Below, piece by piece: positions 55,242-64,000 of a stretch of DNA of 64,000 bases (positions within the stretch are counted from its first letter, which is position 1; each line of letters begins with the position of its first letter). The stretch is taken from assembly GCF_000718005.1 (NCBI RefSeq), contig NZ_JODV01000005.1. The stretch is one strand, 5' to 3'. The position numbers and the translations under genes are program-made. The notes beneath the pieces were generated by a model. The model did not search any database and was not told where the DNA came from. It worked only from the letters and a program-made list of their open reading frames with translations. This stretch comes from Actinoalloteichus_B caeruleus. Its GTDB lineage: Bacteria > Actinomycetota > Actinomycetes > Mycobacteriales > Pseudonocardiaceae.

Positions 55242-55801
55242 GGTCCAGCGTCAGGTGGACCGTCGTCGTGGTGGTCCTCGCGGTCGCGGGCATCGTCGCG
55301 CTCTGGCCGAGGGAGGGGGACACCCTCCCCCCGACGGCCTCCGACGACGCCACCGACCCCGCCGTGGCGACCACGCTCAACGCGCTCGACGTGGTTCCGG
55401 TGACCCCGCACGACGGGGGTGAGCGGGGTGACCTCGCCGCCGTGGTGGGGGAGGGACCCGCGCTGGTCAACCTCTGGGCCACCTGGTGCGGGCCCTGCGT
55501 GGACGAGCTACCGGTCCTCGACGAGTACGCGGCGGGACAGGACGCCGTCCCCGTGTTCGGGGTGCAGGTGCAGAGCGACCGGGACGCGGGTAGACGGATG
55601 CTCGACGAACTCGGGGTGGGCTTCCCGACGGTGCACGAGGACGGGGACCAGCTCCGACGTCTGGTCCGGGCCCCCGTCATGCCGACCAGCTTCGTGGTGG
55701 ATGCTGCCGGCGACATCCACCGGGTCGAGCCACCCCGCGCGTTCGCCAGCGTCGACGAGGTGGAGCAGGCGGTGCGGAGCTATCTGGGGGGAGGCCGATG
55801 A
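55238..55801 (+). CDS. Membrane-anchored thioredoxin-like protein (TlpA/ResA type)
   Basis: A 187-residue protein with one N-terminal membrane helix ([15 protein letters not shown]) and an extracytoplasmic thioredoxin domain. Active site [14 protein letters not shown] (~residue 82-95) is the TlpA/ResA CxxC; the cis-proline loop MPTSFVVD is present. It would reduce disulfides or haem-handling cysteines outside the membrane. The GTG overlaps the nth stop (GTGA). The mycobacterial counterpart is Rv3673c. MarP in the same operon has two cysteines that may form a disulfide. Confidence 0.92.
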   Translation: MRSSVRWTVVVVVLAVAGIVALWPREGDTLPPTASDDATDPAVATTLNALDVVPVTPHDGGERGDLAAVVGEGPALVNLWATWCGPCVDELPVLDEYAAGQDAVPVFGVQVQSDRDAGRRMLDELGVGFPTVHEDGDQLRRLVRAPVMPTSFVVDAAGDIHRVEPPRAFASVDEVEQAVRSYLGGGR

Positions 55802-56544
55802 CCGAGCGAGCGAGCGCTCACGGCGATCTGGGGCGGGGCGGAGCGTTGGTCGATCCGCGCAGCACGCCACCCTGGCTCGGCCCACTGGTCGCGGCCAGCG
55901 ACCACATGGAGTCACCGTCGCCGACGGCGGGTGGTGGCGTCGCGGAGAGCGTCCGACCCGCCGCGGTGCTGGTGCTGTTCGGGGAGGACGGCAGCCCGCT
56001 GGGCCCGGGTCCGGACCTGCTGTTGTTGCGCAGGGCTGACGGACTGACCCATCACCCCGGCCAGGTCGGTTTCCCCGGTGGAGTCGCCGAGGACGGCGAC
56101 GACGGACCCGTGGCGGTGGCCATTCGGGAGGCGGAGGAGGAGGTCGGTCTCCACCGCGCCGGGGTGCGTCCGGTGGCGTTGTTGCCGGAGCTCTACATCC
56201 AACGGTCGAAGTTCAGGGTGACACCGGTGATCGCGCACTGGCGGCAGCCCTCGCCGGTGCGGCCGGTCGACCTCGCGGAGACCTCCGCCGTCGCCCGGGT
56301 CCCCGTCCGCTACCTGGCCGACCCGGGCAACCGCTTCCAGGTCCGGCACCCCTCGGGGTACGTGGGCCCCGCCTTCGCCGTGCCGGGGATGTTGGTCTGG
56401 GGGTTCACCGCCGGGCTGATCTCCAGCCTGCTCTCCGTCGGTGAGTGGGCGGAACCGTGGGACGCCACTGACATCCGGGATCTGGCGGATGCCTGGCAGG
56501 CGGTGGAGGCCCCGGCCGGGGCTGGCGGGACGGTCGGCGAGTGA
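55798..56544 (+). CDS. CoA pyrophosphatase, Nudix family (NudL-like)
   Basis: A 248-residue Nudix hydrolase. LLLLRRADGLTHHPGQVGFPGG (~74-95) is the NuCoA motif that binds CoA, followed by the Nudix box GGVAEDGDDGPVAVAIREAE and EEEVGL. This pair identifies the CoA-diphosphatase subgroup, which turns CoA into 4'-phosphopantetheine and 3',5'-ADP. The C-terminal part is WGFTAGLI as usual. The N-terminal ~50 residues are an extension. Starts in ATGA overlap with the thioredoxin gene and overlaps MarP by 4 nt. Confidence 0.9.
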   Translation: MTERASAHGDLGRGGALVDPRSTPPWLGPLVAASDHMESPSPTAGGGVAESVRPAAVLVLFGEDGSPLGPGPDLLLLRRADGLTHHPGQVGFPGGVAEDGDDGPVAVAIREAEEEVGLHRAGVRPVALLPELYIQRSKFRVTPVIAHWRQPSPVRPVDLAETSAVARVPVRYLADPGNRFQVRHPSGYVGPAFAVPGMLVWGFTAGLISSLLSVGEWAEPWDATDIRDLADAWQAVEAPAGAGGTVGE

Positions 56545-57725
56545 ACTGGGTCGACGCGGCCGTCCTGGTCGCCGTCGTGCTCGGCGCCATCTCGGGGGTC
56601 CGGCACGGCATGGCGGTGGCGATCTGCGCTGGCCTCGGTGTCGCCGGAGGCGCCGTCGGGGGCCTCATGCTGGCGCCCTGGGTCGCCGACCAGTTGGAGG
56701 GGCCGTCCGTCCAGCTCGCGGTGGCCCTGAGCATCCTGTTCAGCCTGGTCGTCATCGGGCAGCTCGCCGGCGTGTACGTGGGCAGGAGCATCAAGCGGAG
56801 GTTGGGGCACTCCCGGCTGAGCCGCGTCGACAACTTCCTCGGTGGCGTCGTCCAGGGCCTGATGGTCGTCCTGGTGGCCTGGCTCGTCGCCCTCCCGATC
56901 ACCTCGGCGGCATCCGTGCCCTGGCTGGCGGCCGCGGTCAAGGAGTCCCGGGTGCTCGGGACCGTCGACGACGTGATGCCACCCGAGGCGAAGGGGCTCC
57001 CCAACGAACTCGGACGGCTCTTCGCCTTCTCCGGGTTCCCGCACGTCCTCGACCCGTTCTCCCGAACCCCGGCGGCGGAGGTCGACCCACCCGACCCGGA
57101 ACTCCAGGCGAGCGCCACGGTGCGACGGGTCAGGGAGAGCGTGGTTCGCGTGCACGGCCAGGCGAGGAGCTGCCAGCGCCTGCTCAACGGCAGCGGGTTC
57201 GTGGTCGCACCGCACCGCGTGATGACCAACGCGCACGTGGTCGCCGGCGCGGACCAGGTGACGGTGGAGGTGGAGCGGGCGAGCCTGCGGGCCACCGTCG
57301 TCCTGTACGACCCGAGCCGGGACGTGGCGGTGCTCGATGTCCCCGACCTGTACGCCGAACCACTCGACTTCGCCCCGGACCCCGCGGCGACCGGCGACGG
57401 GGGGATCGTGCTCGGCTACCCGTTGGGCGGCCCCTACACGGCGAGCGCAGCCCGGATCCGGCAGCGGATGACCCTGACCGGCCCGGACATCTACGACCAG
57501 AACACGGTCGAACGGGAGATCTACACGGTCAGGTCAGCCGTGCGCAGCGGGAACTCGGGAGGACCGCTCGTCGACCCGGACGGACGGGTCCTGGGCGTCG
57601 TGTTCGGAGCCGCGGCCGACCAGAGCGAGACCGGGTACGTGCTCACCAACGCCGAGATCGACGAGGACGTCCGGACGGCCACCGGTCTGACCGACGAGGT
57701 CCCGACAGGTGAGTGCTCCGCCTAG
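56541..57725 (+). CDS. marP: MarP-like membrane serine protease
   Basis: A 394-residue periplasmic protease held by four N-terminal transmembrane helices (residues ~1-130, CvpA-like region). The trypsin-like domain has the triad in MTNAHVVAG (His ~232), RDVAVLDV (Asp ~261) and SGNSGGPLV (Ser ~338). Cysteines near 211 (SCQRLL) and close to the C-terminus (GECSA) match the disulfide described for M. tuberculosis MarP, which controls activation during acid stress. Together with the thioredoxin two genes upstream this suggests an envelope stress operon. The GTG overlaps the Nudix stop. Confidence 0.93.
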   Translation: MNWVDAAVLVAVVLGAISGVRHGMAVAICAGLGVAGGAVGGLMLAPWVADQLEGPSVQLAVALSILFSLVVIGQLAGVYVGRSIKRRLGHSRLSRVDNFLGGVVQGLMVVLVAWLVALPITSAASVPWLAAAVKESRVLGTVDDVMPPEAKGLPNELGRLFAFSGFPHVLDPFSRTPAAEVDPPDPELQASATVRRVRESVVRVHGQARSCQRLLNGSGFVVAPHRVMTNAHVVAGADQVTVEVERASLRATVVLYDPSRDVAVLDVPDLYAEPLDFAPDPAATGDGGIVLGYPLGGPYTASAARIRQRMTLTGPDIYDQNTVEREIYTVRSAVRSGNSGGPLVDPDGRVLGVVFGAAADQSETGYVLTNAEIDEDVRTATGLTDEVPTGECSA

Positions 57726-57772
57726 GTGATCCGCCCCGGCCACCCTCGGCGAGGTCAGGACCGAACCCGCCC

Positions 57773-57792
57773 GTGACGGATCAGGCCGTCAC
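57773..57792. terminator. Hairpin between marP and the ephE-like gene
   Basis: 7-bp stem GTGACGG/CCGTCAC with a 6-nt loop, containing the ephE-like stop codon; between convergent genes. Confidence 0.5.
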
Positions 57793-58737
57793 CCGCGTGA
57801 GGAAGCGGACGAGCAGGTCGTTGACCCGGTCCGGGGACTCGTGGTGGGGGAAGTGGCCGACGCCGGGCAGTTCCACGCGCTGCGATCTCGGCCCCGTCCA
57901 GGGGCTGGACCTGGCGGCCGTCGCGGGGAGGAAACACGGGTCGAGCCGCCCGTGCACCTGGAGGACCGGAACCGTGGCCCGCCGGTCGACGGCCTCGGCG
58001 AAGTGCCGCCCGTCGGATCGGAACTGGGAACGCACGCTCCAGCGGTAGTACTCCATCGCCGAGTGCGCCACCCCGGGGATGAGCATCGCGGTCCGGTGCG
58101 TGCGCGCCACCTCCGCGAAGTCCGACGTCTGCCGCCAGTCCGGCCCCGACCACCCCCGCAGCAGTGCCTCGACCTGGCTCGCGGCGTTCCTGGTCAGCCG
58201 CGTCTCGGGGAGGCGGGGCAGTTGCGCGGCGAAGAGGTGCCGCGCACTCCGGGCCTGGGCGCGGGCGGTTCGCCGCAACGGTCGGGTCAGCCCGAGCCAG
58301 ATCGCCCGCCGCAACGCCAGGGGATGCGCACCACCGAGGACCGTGATCGAGTTGACCAGCCTCGGGTGCAGGGCCGAGAGCGTCCACGCCAACATGCCGC
58401 CCCAGGCGTGCCCCACCAGGTGCGCTCGCTGCTCACCCAGCGCCTTGACCAACCCGGCGACGTCACCGGCCAGCGTCCAGCCGTCATACCCCCTGGGGGG
58501 CTTGTCGGAGTCGCCGTAGCCGCGCAGGTCGACGGCGACCGCCCGGTAACCGGCCTCGGCGAGCGCGGTGAGTTGCCCTCGCCAGGCCCACCAGAACTCG
58601 GGGAAACCGTGCAGCAGGAGGACCAGGGGCCCCTCACCGAGCTCGGCGACGTGCAGGCGGATCCCGTTGGCCGAGACGTCGTGGTGCGCCCACGGGCCGG
58701 CGAGCCGGGCGGTGGACGGGTCGGGTGGCAGGCTCAC
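57781..58737 (-). CDS. EphE-like alpha/beta hydrolase lacking the nucleophile
   Basis: A 318-residue protein with epoxide-hydrolase architecture: HGFPEFWWAWR oxyanion motif (~residue 43), DLRGYGDSDKP, a helical cap, and VPVLQVHGRLDPCF and GVGHFPHHE supplying the acid and histidine. The nucleophile elbow reads LVGHAWGGMLAW: the expected Asp (GHDWGG) or Ser is an Ala. The base-level codon is GCC. Without a nucleophile it should not form the covalent intermediate, so it may be a binding protein or a non-catalytic homologue. Position matches ephE (Rv3670) beside MarP. Start at GTG 58737. Confidence 0.85.
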   Translation of the reverse strand: MSLPPDPSTARLAGPWAHHDVSANGIRLHVAELGEGPLVLLLHGFPEFWWAWRGQLTALAEAGYRAVAVDLRGYGDSDKPPRGYDGWTLAGDVAGLVKALGEQRAHLVGHAWGGMLAWTLSALHPRLVNSITVLGGAHPLALRRAIWLGLTRPLRRTARAQARSARHLFAAQLPRLPETRLTRNAASQVEALLRGWSGPDWRQTSDFAEVARTHRTAMLIPGVAHSAMEYYRWSVRSQFRSDGRHFAEAVDRRATVPVLQVHGRLDPCFLPATAARSSPWTGPRSQRVELPGVGHFPHHESPDRVNDLLVRFLTRVTA

Positions 58738-58749
58738 CGTGGCGGTTGC

Positions 58750-59262
58750 TCAGCCGGTCCGGTCCGGGTCGCCGCCGTCGAGGCGGTCCCGGTGGCCGCT
58801 GAAACCAGCGGCTGTCTCCCGCACCGTGCTGATGGTTCGTTCGGGCTTGCGGATGCTGCGGACCCGGCGGTATCCCTTGTAGGCGAGGAAGCCGGCGACC
58901 AACAGCATCAGCAGGAAGACGATTCCGAAACCCGCCCACCGGGGCAGCCACACCGCCAGCAGCTCGGCGAACGTGAAGAACAGGAAGAAGGAGCTGAAGG
59001 CGAGGACGGTGAGGGCCAGCACGAAGTAGACGCTGCCCCGCAGGCCCTTCTTGACCTCGGCCGTGATCTCCTGTTTCGCCAGCTCGACTTCGGCCCTGAT
59101 CAGGGTGGACATGTGAACGGTGGCCTGGCGGACCAGGTTGCCGATCGACTTCTCCCCGGCGGCTCCGTCGGTGCGGTCGTCCTCGGACAGCGGGATCGAG
59201 GGGATGGGTGGTGTCCCCTCTCCGTCCCAGCGTCCGTTGCTGTGGTGTCCGGCGCTGCTCAC
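58750..59262 (-). CDS. Holin-like phage_holin_3-6 family membrane protein
   Basis: A 170-residue protein. Residues ~40-70 (IGNLVRQATVHMSTLIRAEVELAKQEI) form an amphipathic helix, then two membrane helices (VYFVLALTVLAFSSFFLFFTF and GFGIVFLLMLLVAGFLAY) and a basic tail. This is the actinobacterial putative-holin superfamily (counterpart Rv3669), abundant in genomes without phages and not proven to be a holin. Starts at GTG 59262 and lies 12 bp upstream of the ephE-like gene, so the two are probably co-transcribed. Confidence 0.82.
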   Translation of the reverse strand: MSSAGHHSNGRWDGEGTPPIPSIPLSEDDRTDGAAGEKSIGNLVRQATVHMSTLIRAEVELAKQEITAEVKKGLRGSVYFVLALTVLAFSSFFLFFTFAELLAVWLPRWAGFGIVFLLMLLVAGFLAYKGYRRVRSIRKPERTISTVRETAAGFSGHRDRLDGGDPDRTG

Positions 59263-59409
59263 CGCGTCATGGTGCCATGTCGCCGGACACCCGCACGCGC
59301 GACACGGGTGATCTCCACCTGGGCCCGTTGGCGCTCCGCCGGACGGCCGAAGCGGAACCGCCGAGGTGAGCTAGGTAATCGTTGCCCCCGGAGAGCGGGG
59401 CGGCCGGCG

Positions 59410-59415
59410 TATGTT
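59410..59415 (+). promoter_or_regulatory. -10 box, leaderless TSUP gene
   Basis: TATGTT, 6 nt before the GTG at 59422. Confidence 0.55.
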
Positions 59416-59421
59416 GCTCGG

Positions 59422-60246
59422 GTGTCTGAGAACGCCGCTGACGAGAGAACGCTGGACGGGGTGCCCTGGGCGAAGCTGGTGATCATCGGACTGGTCGCGG
59501 GCGCGCTGTCGGGGCTGTTCGGACTCGGCGGTGGCGTGGCGATCGTTCCGCTGCTGGTCACCCTGGTCGGATTCGACCAGCGGCAGGCCGTGGCCACCTC
59601 GTTGCTCGCGCTGGCCCCGCTGTCGGTCGCCGGGGCCGCGTCCTACGCGTGGCACGGCCAGGTCAACCTGTGGATGGCCGTGCCGCTGGCGGTCGGGTGC
59701 ATGACCGGCGCCTGGTTGGGCGCCTCGCTGTTGAACCGGGCGCCGCTCGCCCTGCTGAGGTGGGCCTACGCGGTCGTGTCCATCTGCACCGCCGTCTACC
59801 TGTTGGTCGGGCCGGCGCCCCAGGTGTCCTCGGACGTCGGGCCCGGGTGGCCGCTGCTGTGGCTGCTGCCGATCGGGCTGGCCATCGGCGTGCTCTCGGC
59901 ACTGACCGGTATCGGGGGCGGGGCCATCATGGTTCCGGTGATGCAGCTGGGGTTCGCCGCGCCCGCGGCGATGGCCAAGGGGACCTCGCTGCTCGTGATC
60001 ACCCCGACCTCGATCCTGGGCGGGGCGCGCGCCCTGCGCAAGGGGAACGGATCGCTGCGCGCGTCGTTGTGGATCGGCTGCTCCGGGGTGTTGGCCACCG
60101 TCGCCGCCAGCCAGTGGTCGGTGGTGATGGACCAACGGCTGTCCGACCGGCTCTTCGCCGCGCTGTTGGTCTTCGTGGCCCTCAAGACCGTCTGGGGGGA
60201 CCTGCGGGCGCTCCTGCGGCGGCGCCCCCCGCGCTCGGACCGCTGA
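59422..60246 (+). CDS. TSUP-family permease (sulfite/taurine exporter type)
   Basis: A 274-residue membrane protein with about eight helices in two repeated halves. Each half opens with the family motif: LVAGALSGLFGLGGGVAIVP (~22-41) and IGVLSALTGIGGGAIMVP (~154-171). The substrate is probably an organic sulfur anion or sulfite, which cannot be fixed from sequence. The GTG at 59422 is set by the -10 box; a longer open frame upstream is not coding. It ends 6 bp from the convergent Fic-like gene. Confidence 0.87.
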   Translation: MSENAADERTLDGVPWAKLVIIGLVAGALSGLFGLGGGVAIVPLLVTLVGFDQRQAVATSLLALAPLSVAGAASYAWHGQVNLWMAVPLAVGCMTGAWLGASLLNRAPLALLRWAYAVVSICTAVYLLVGPAPQVSSDVGPGWPLLWLLPIGLAIGVLSALTGIGGGAIMVPVMQLGFAAPAAMAKGTSLLVITPTSILGGARALRKGNGSLRASLWIGCSGVLATVAASQWSVVMDQRLSDRLFAALLVFVALKTVWGDLRALLRRRPPRSDR

Positions 60247-60252
60247 CCCGGG

Positions 60253-60993
60253 TCAGCCCGCGAGCGCGTCCGCGATCGCGTTCGCCTCGGTGGCCCCGGT
60301 GGTGAGCGCCGCACAGCAGTGCTGGATCCACCGGCCGACCGCCTCCGGGTCGCCGCTGGCGAACCCCTCGGCCGCCGAACGGTAGTCGTCGCGCCGGCGG
60401 AGGAACGCCACCTCGGGCACGACCAGGCCCTTCGGGTCCAGGCCGGTCGCGATGGCGGTGAGCCGAGCCGCCGCCCTGGCCACCAGGCCGTCCGCCGAAC
60501 CGAACGGTCGCAGCGCCAGCAGCTCGCCGTGCACGACCGCGACCAGGACCGGAGCTGGCGCCCGCGTGCCACCGGCCACCAGCTCGGCGAGCAGCGTCAG
60601 CCGGTCCGTGGCACCAGCGTCGGCGCGCGGCCGGCCAAGTCCCGCGCGGCCAGCGTCGTCGACGAGGTCGGCGGCCGCGAGCACGTGCATCCGCGCCAGC
60701 ACCTGGCCTGGCGCCCGCTGCCACGTGGGGAGGAGGCCTCCCAGCGCCTCGGCCAGCCGGAGGGAGCCCGCCAGCACCGGATCGCTGACCGCACCGGAGT
60801 CGGGAAGCGTGACGGCGGCTCCCTCGATCCCCGCCGAGGCGCGGGCAGCCCGCACGGAGGCCTCCGCGCCCGTGGTGGCCCAGCCGCGCCGGTTCGCGGG
60901 GTGGCGGTGCACCGCGTCGACGTCGGCGCGAGCACGCCGCACGGCCTCCTCCACGCCGGGAAGGCCGAGCAGCGGGGCGAGGGGGTCGGTCAT
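60253..60993 (-). CDS. Degenerate Fic-fold protein
   Basis: A 246-residue protein whose layout resembles Fic/DOC AMP transferases. ASAGIEGAAVTLPD (~60) looks like the (S/T)xx(E/D)GN inhibitory-helix neighbourhood, and VHGELLALRPFGSADGLVAR (~160-180) occupies the place of the HxFx(D/E)GNGRxxR core. Here the core histidine position is Arg (R-P-F) and GNGR is replaced by ADGL, so AMP transfer is not expected. Rest is helical. ATG at 60993 is chosen since TACTGT lies 7 nt upstream. It may have another function or be an inactive relic. Convergent to the TSUP gene. Confidence 0.65.
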   Translation of the reverse strand: MTDPLAPLLGLPGVEEAVRRARADVDAVHRHPANRRGWATTGAEASVRAARASAGIEGAAVTLPDSGAVSDPVLAGSLRLAEALGGLLPTWQRAPGQVLARMHVLAAADLVDDAGRAGLGRPRADAGATDRLTLLAELVAGGTRAPAPVLVAVVHGELLALRPFGSADGLVARAAARLTAIATGLDPKGLVVPEVAFLRRRDDYRSAAEGFASGDPEAVGRWIQHCCAALTTGATEANAIADALAG

Positions 60994-61000
60994 GAGGCGG

Positions 61001-61006
61001 ACAGTA
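61001..61006 (-). promoter_or_regulatory. -10 box, leaderless Fic-like gene
   Basis: TACTGT on the minus strand, 7 nt before the ATG at 60993. It supports this ATG over an in-frame GTG at 61011. Confidence 0.5.
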
Positions 61007-61240
61007 CCCAACCGGTGGGCACCGCGACACCAGCCGGCGCCGCCCCCGGTTGGCGACCACCACCGTCCGGGCGGACATCCGGGTCGCCACCCGGACGGGG
61101 GAGGTGGGGGCGTCCTGGCGCCGCCGCGGAGCTCGCGCGGACTCCCCGGCTCGGACCTCGGGCTGCTACCCAGAAGGCCGCCCGACGTCTACGGTCACCC
61201 TCACATGATGATGTAGACCACGCAGGGGAGGTCCTTCGCG

Positions 61241-63241
<2,001 letters not shown>

Positions 63242-63259
63242 CGCCCGCGTCGTTCGGAC

Positions 63260-63295
63260 CGGTGCCCGGCGGTCTCCTCCGACTGCCGGGCACCG
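63260..63295. terminator. Bidirectional hairpin between acs and murQ
   Basis: 11-bp perfect stem CGGTGCCCGGC/GCCGGGCACCG with a 14-nt loop, between convergent genes. Confidence 0.7.
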
Positions 63296-63311
63296 CCGGG
63301 CCCGTGGCGCC

Positions 63312-64000
63312 TCAGGCGTGCGTCAGCTCGGTCAGGGCGGCCCGGACGTGCCCGTCCGCCTCGTCGAGTGCCTGTCGCGCCCGGTCGGCGTCGACGCCGG
63401 CGAGCAGGGTCACCAGCGCGGTCTTGACCTCGCCCTCGGCTTCGGTCAACGCCCGTTCGCAGGTGACGTCGTCGGCACCCGTGGCCTCGCGAAGGATCGT
63501 CACCGTCCGTCCGCGCAGCTTCGCGTTGCTCGCCTGCATGCTGACCATCAGGTTGGAGTAGGTGCGGCCGAGCCGGACCATCACCGCGGTGGAAAAGGCG
63601 TTCAGCACCAGCTTCTGGGCGCTTCCCGCCTTCATCCTGGTCGAACCGGCGATGACCTCGGGGCCGGTGTCCACGGCCAGTGCCACGTCGGCCTGCTGCC
63701 GGCAGGTCTCCAGGTTGGAGGGGTTCGCGCTCACCAGCGCCGTCGTGGCTCCCAACCGCCGGGCGGCGGTCAGCGCCCCGATCACGTAGGGGGTCCGCCC
63801 GGACGCGGTGAGCCCGAGCACGAAGTCGCGGGCACCCGCCGCCCGTTCGATCGCGGAGGCACCGGCGTCGGCGTCGTCCTCCGCGCCCTCCAGGGCGTGG
63901 GCGAAGGCGGCCTCACCACCGGCCTGGTGGACCACGAACAGGTCCGGTGGAACGTTGTAGGTGGGCATCAGTTCGGCCGCGTCGAGGACCGCGAGCCGGC
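63312..64000 (-). CDS. murQ: N-acetylmuramic acid 6-phosphate etherase, partial
   Basis: The C-terminal ~229 residues of a SIS-domain enzyme that cleaves the lactyl ether of MurNAc-6-phosphate during peptidoglycan recycling. The frame is open to the window edge and reads RLAVLDAAELMPTYNVPPDL at the start, continuous with the expected upstream sequence, so the gene is cut by the window and the internal ATG at 63968 is not the real start. Visible motifs: LGLTASGRTPYVIGAL (SIS phosphosugar loop), ANPSN (phosphate/acid) and TGPEVIAGSTRMKAGSAQKLVLN, the MurQ signature with the catalytic Glu. A C-terminal UBA-like helical tail follows. The 5' part is outside the window. Confidence 0.92.
   Translation of the reverse strand, partial: RLAVLDAAELMPTYNVPPDLFVVHQAGGEAAFAHALEGAEDDADAGASAIERAAGARDFVLGLTASGRTPYVIGALTAARRLGATTALVSANPSNLETCRQQADVALAVDTGPEVIAGSTRMKAGSAQKLVLNAFSTAVMVRLGRTYSNLMVSMQASNAKLRGRTVTILREATGADDVTCERALTEAEGEVKTALVTLLAGVDADRARQALDEADGHVRAALTELTHA

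Noticed and set aside
57841..59421. Upstream extension of the TSUP gene frame
   Set aside because: The frame is open for 1.5 kb before the permease, but it crosses two convincing minus-strand genes, and a -10 box sits 6 nt before the GTG at 59422.

Overview
This is a contiguous piece of a high-GC actinobacterial chromosome, most likely from the family Pseudonocardiaceae or a close relative; the family is an inference. The evidence is the very high G+C content, frequent GTG starts, a WhiB-family regulator, an actinobacterial small SRP RNA, lipoproteins with high-GC signal peptides, and gene order. From memory, much of the order matches the Mycobacterium tuberculosis run dnaX-ybaB-recR-leuA-ask-asd ... 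metallophosphoesterase-ponA2-whiB4-two ArsA-like ATPases-RidA-MBL protein-crp-nth-thioredoxin-CoA Nudix-marP-ephE-holin-like-acs. I see no transposase, integrase, CRISPR array or plasmid function.

Layout: (1) 1-5.8 kb: a lipoprotein, a large secreted nuclease with a sortase-type anchor, tRNA-Ser(GGA), a GGCT-fold protein and the SRP RNA. (2) 5.9-9.9 kb: dnaX, ybaB, recR and a P-loop kinase. (3) 10-15.9 kb: a complete five-gene peptide ABC importer. (4) 15.9-19.2 kb: an alpha/beta hydrolase, an ArsR/SRPBCC pair with palindromic operators, a small conserved protein and a lipoprotein. (5) 19.2-26.5 kb: leuA with a four-leucine leader peptide, a nitroreductase, a PIG-V-like membrane protein, aspartokinase with a nested beta-subunit start, and asd. 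(6) 26.6-33.4 kb: a CoA-transferase family III protein, then peroxide/iron-stress genes (Fur, catalase, FMN reductase, Ohr, Dps) interrupted by a peptidoglycan amidase and an unknown partner. (7) 33.4-43.4 kb: an S9 peptidase, tRNA-Pro(CGG), a metallophosphoesterase, yqeY, a PonA2-like PBP, a WhiB4-like protein and paired ArsA-like ATPases. (8) 43.4-53.1 kb: DUF4177, RidA, a tandem paralogous pair of unknown proteins, an oxidoreductase, Nudix, an MBL-fold protein, a DnaN-like clamp paralogue and an MFS exporter with its own operator. (9) 53.1-64 kb: Crp/GlxR, nth-thioredoxin-Nudix-MarP, an EphE-like protein lacking its nucleophile, a holin-like protein, a TSUP permease, a degenerate Fic-like protein, acs and the 3' part of murQ.

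One pattern cuts across the window. At least thirteen genes have a TANNNT -10 box ending 6 or 7 nt before an ATG/GTG with no ribosome-binding site, which predicts leaderless mRNAs and settles several start codons (nth, ponA2, the Fic-like gene). Strong perfect stem-loops, usually without a T tract, separate most convergent pairs.

I did not find a clear new defence or biosynthetic system. The least explained parts are the paralogous pair at 44.1-46.5 kb, the extra clamp, the amidase/partner pair, the two enzyme-fold proteins that have lost catalytic motifs, and the 770-bp gap at 52.35-53.12 kb with a 23-bp hairpin.
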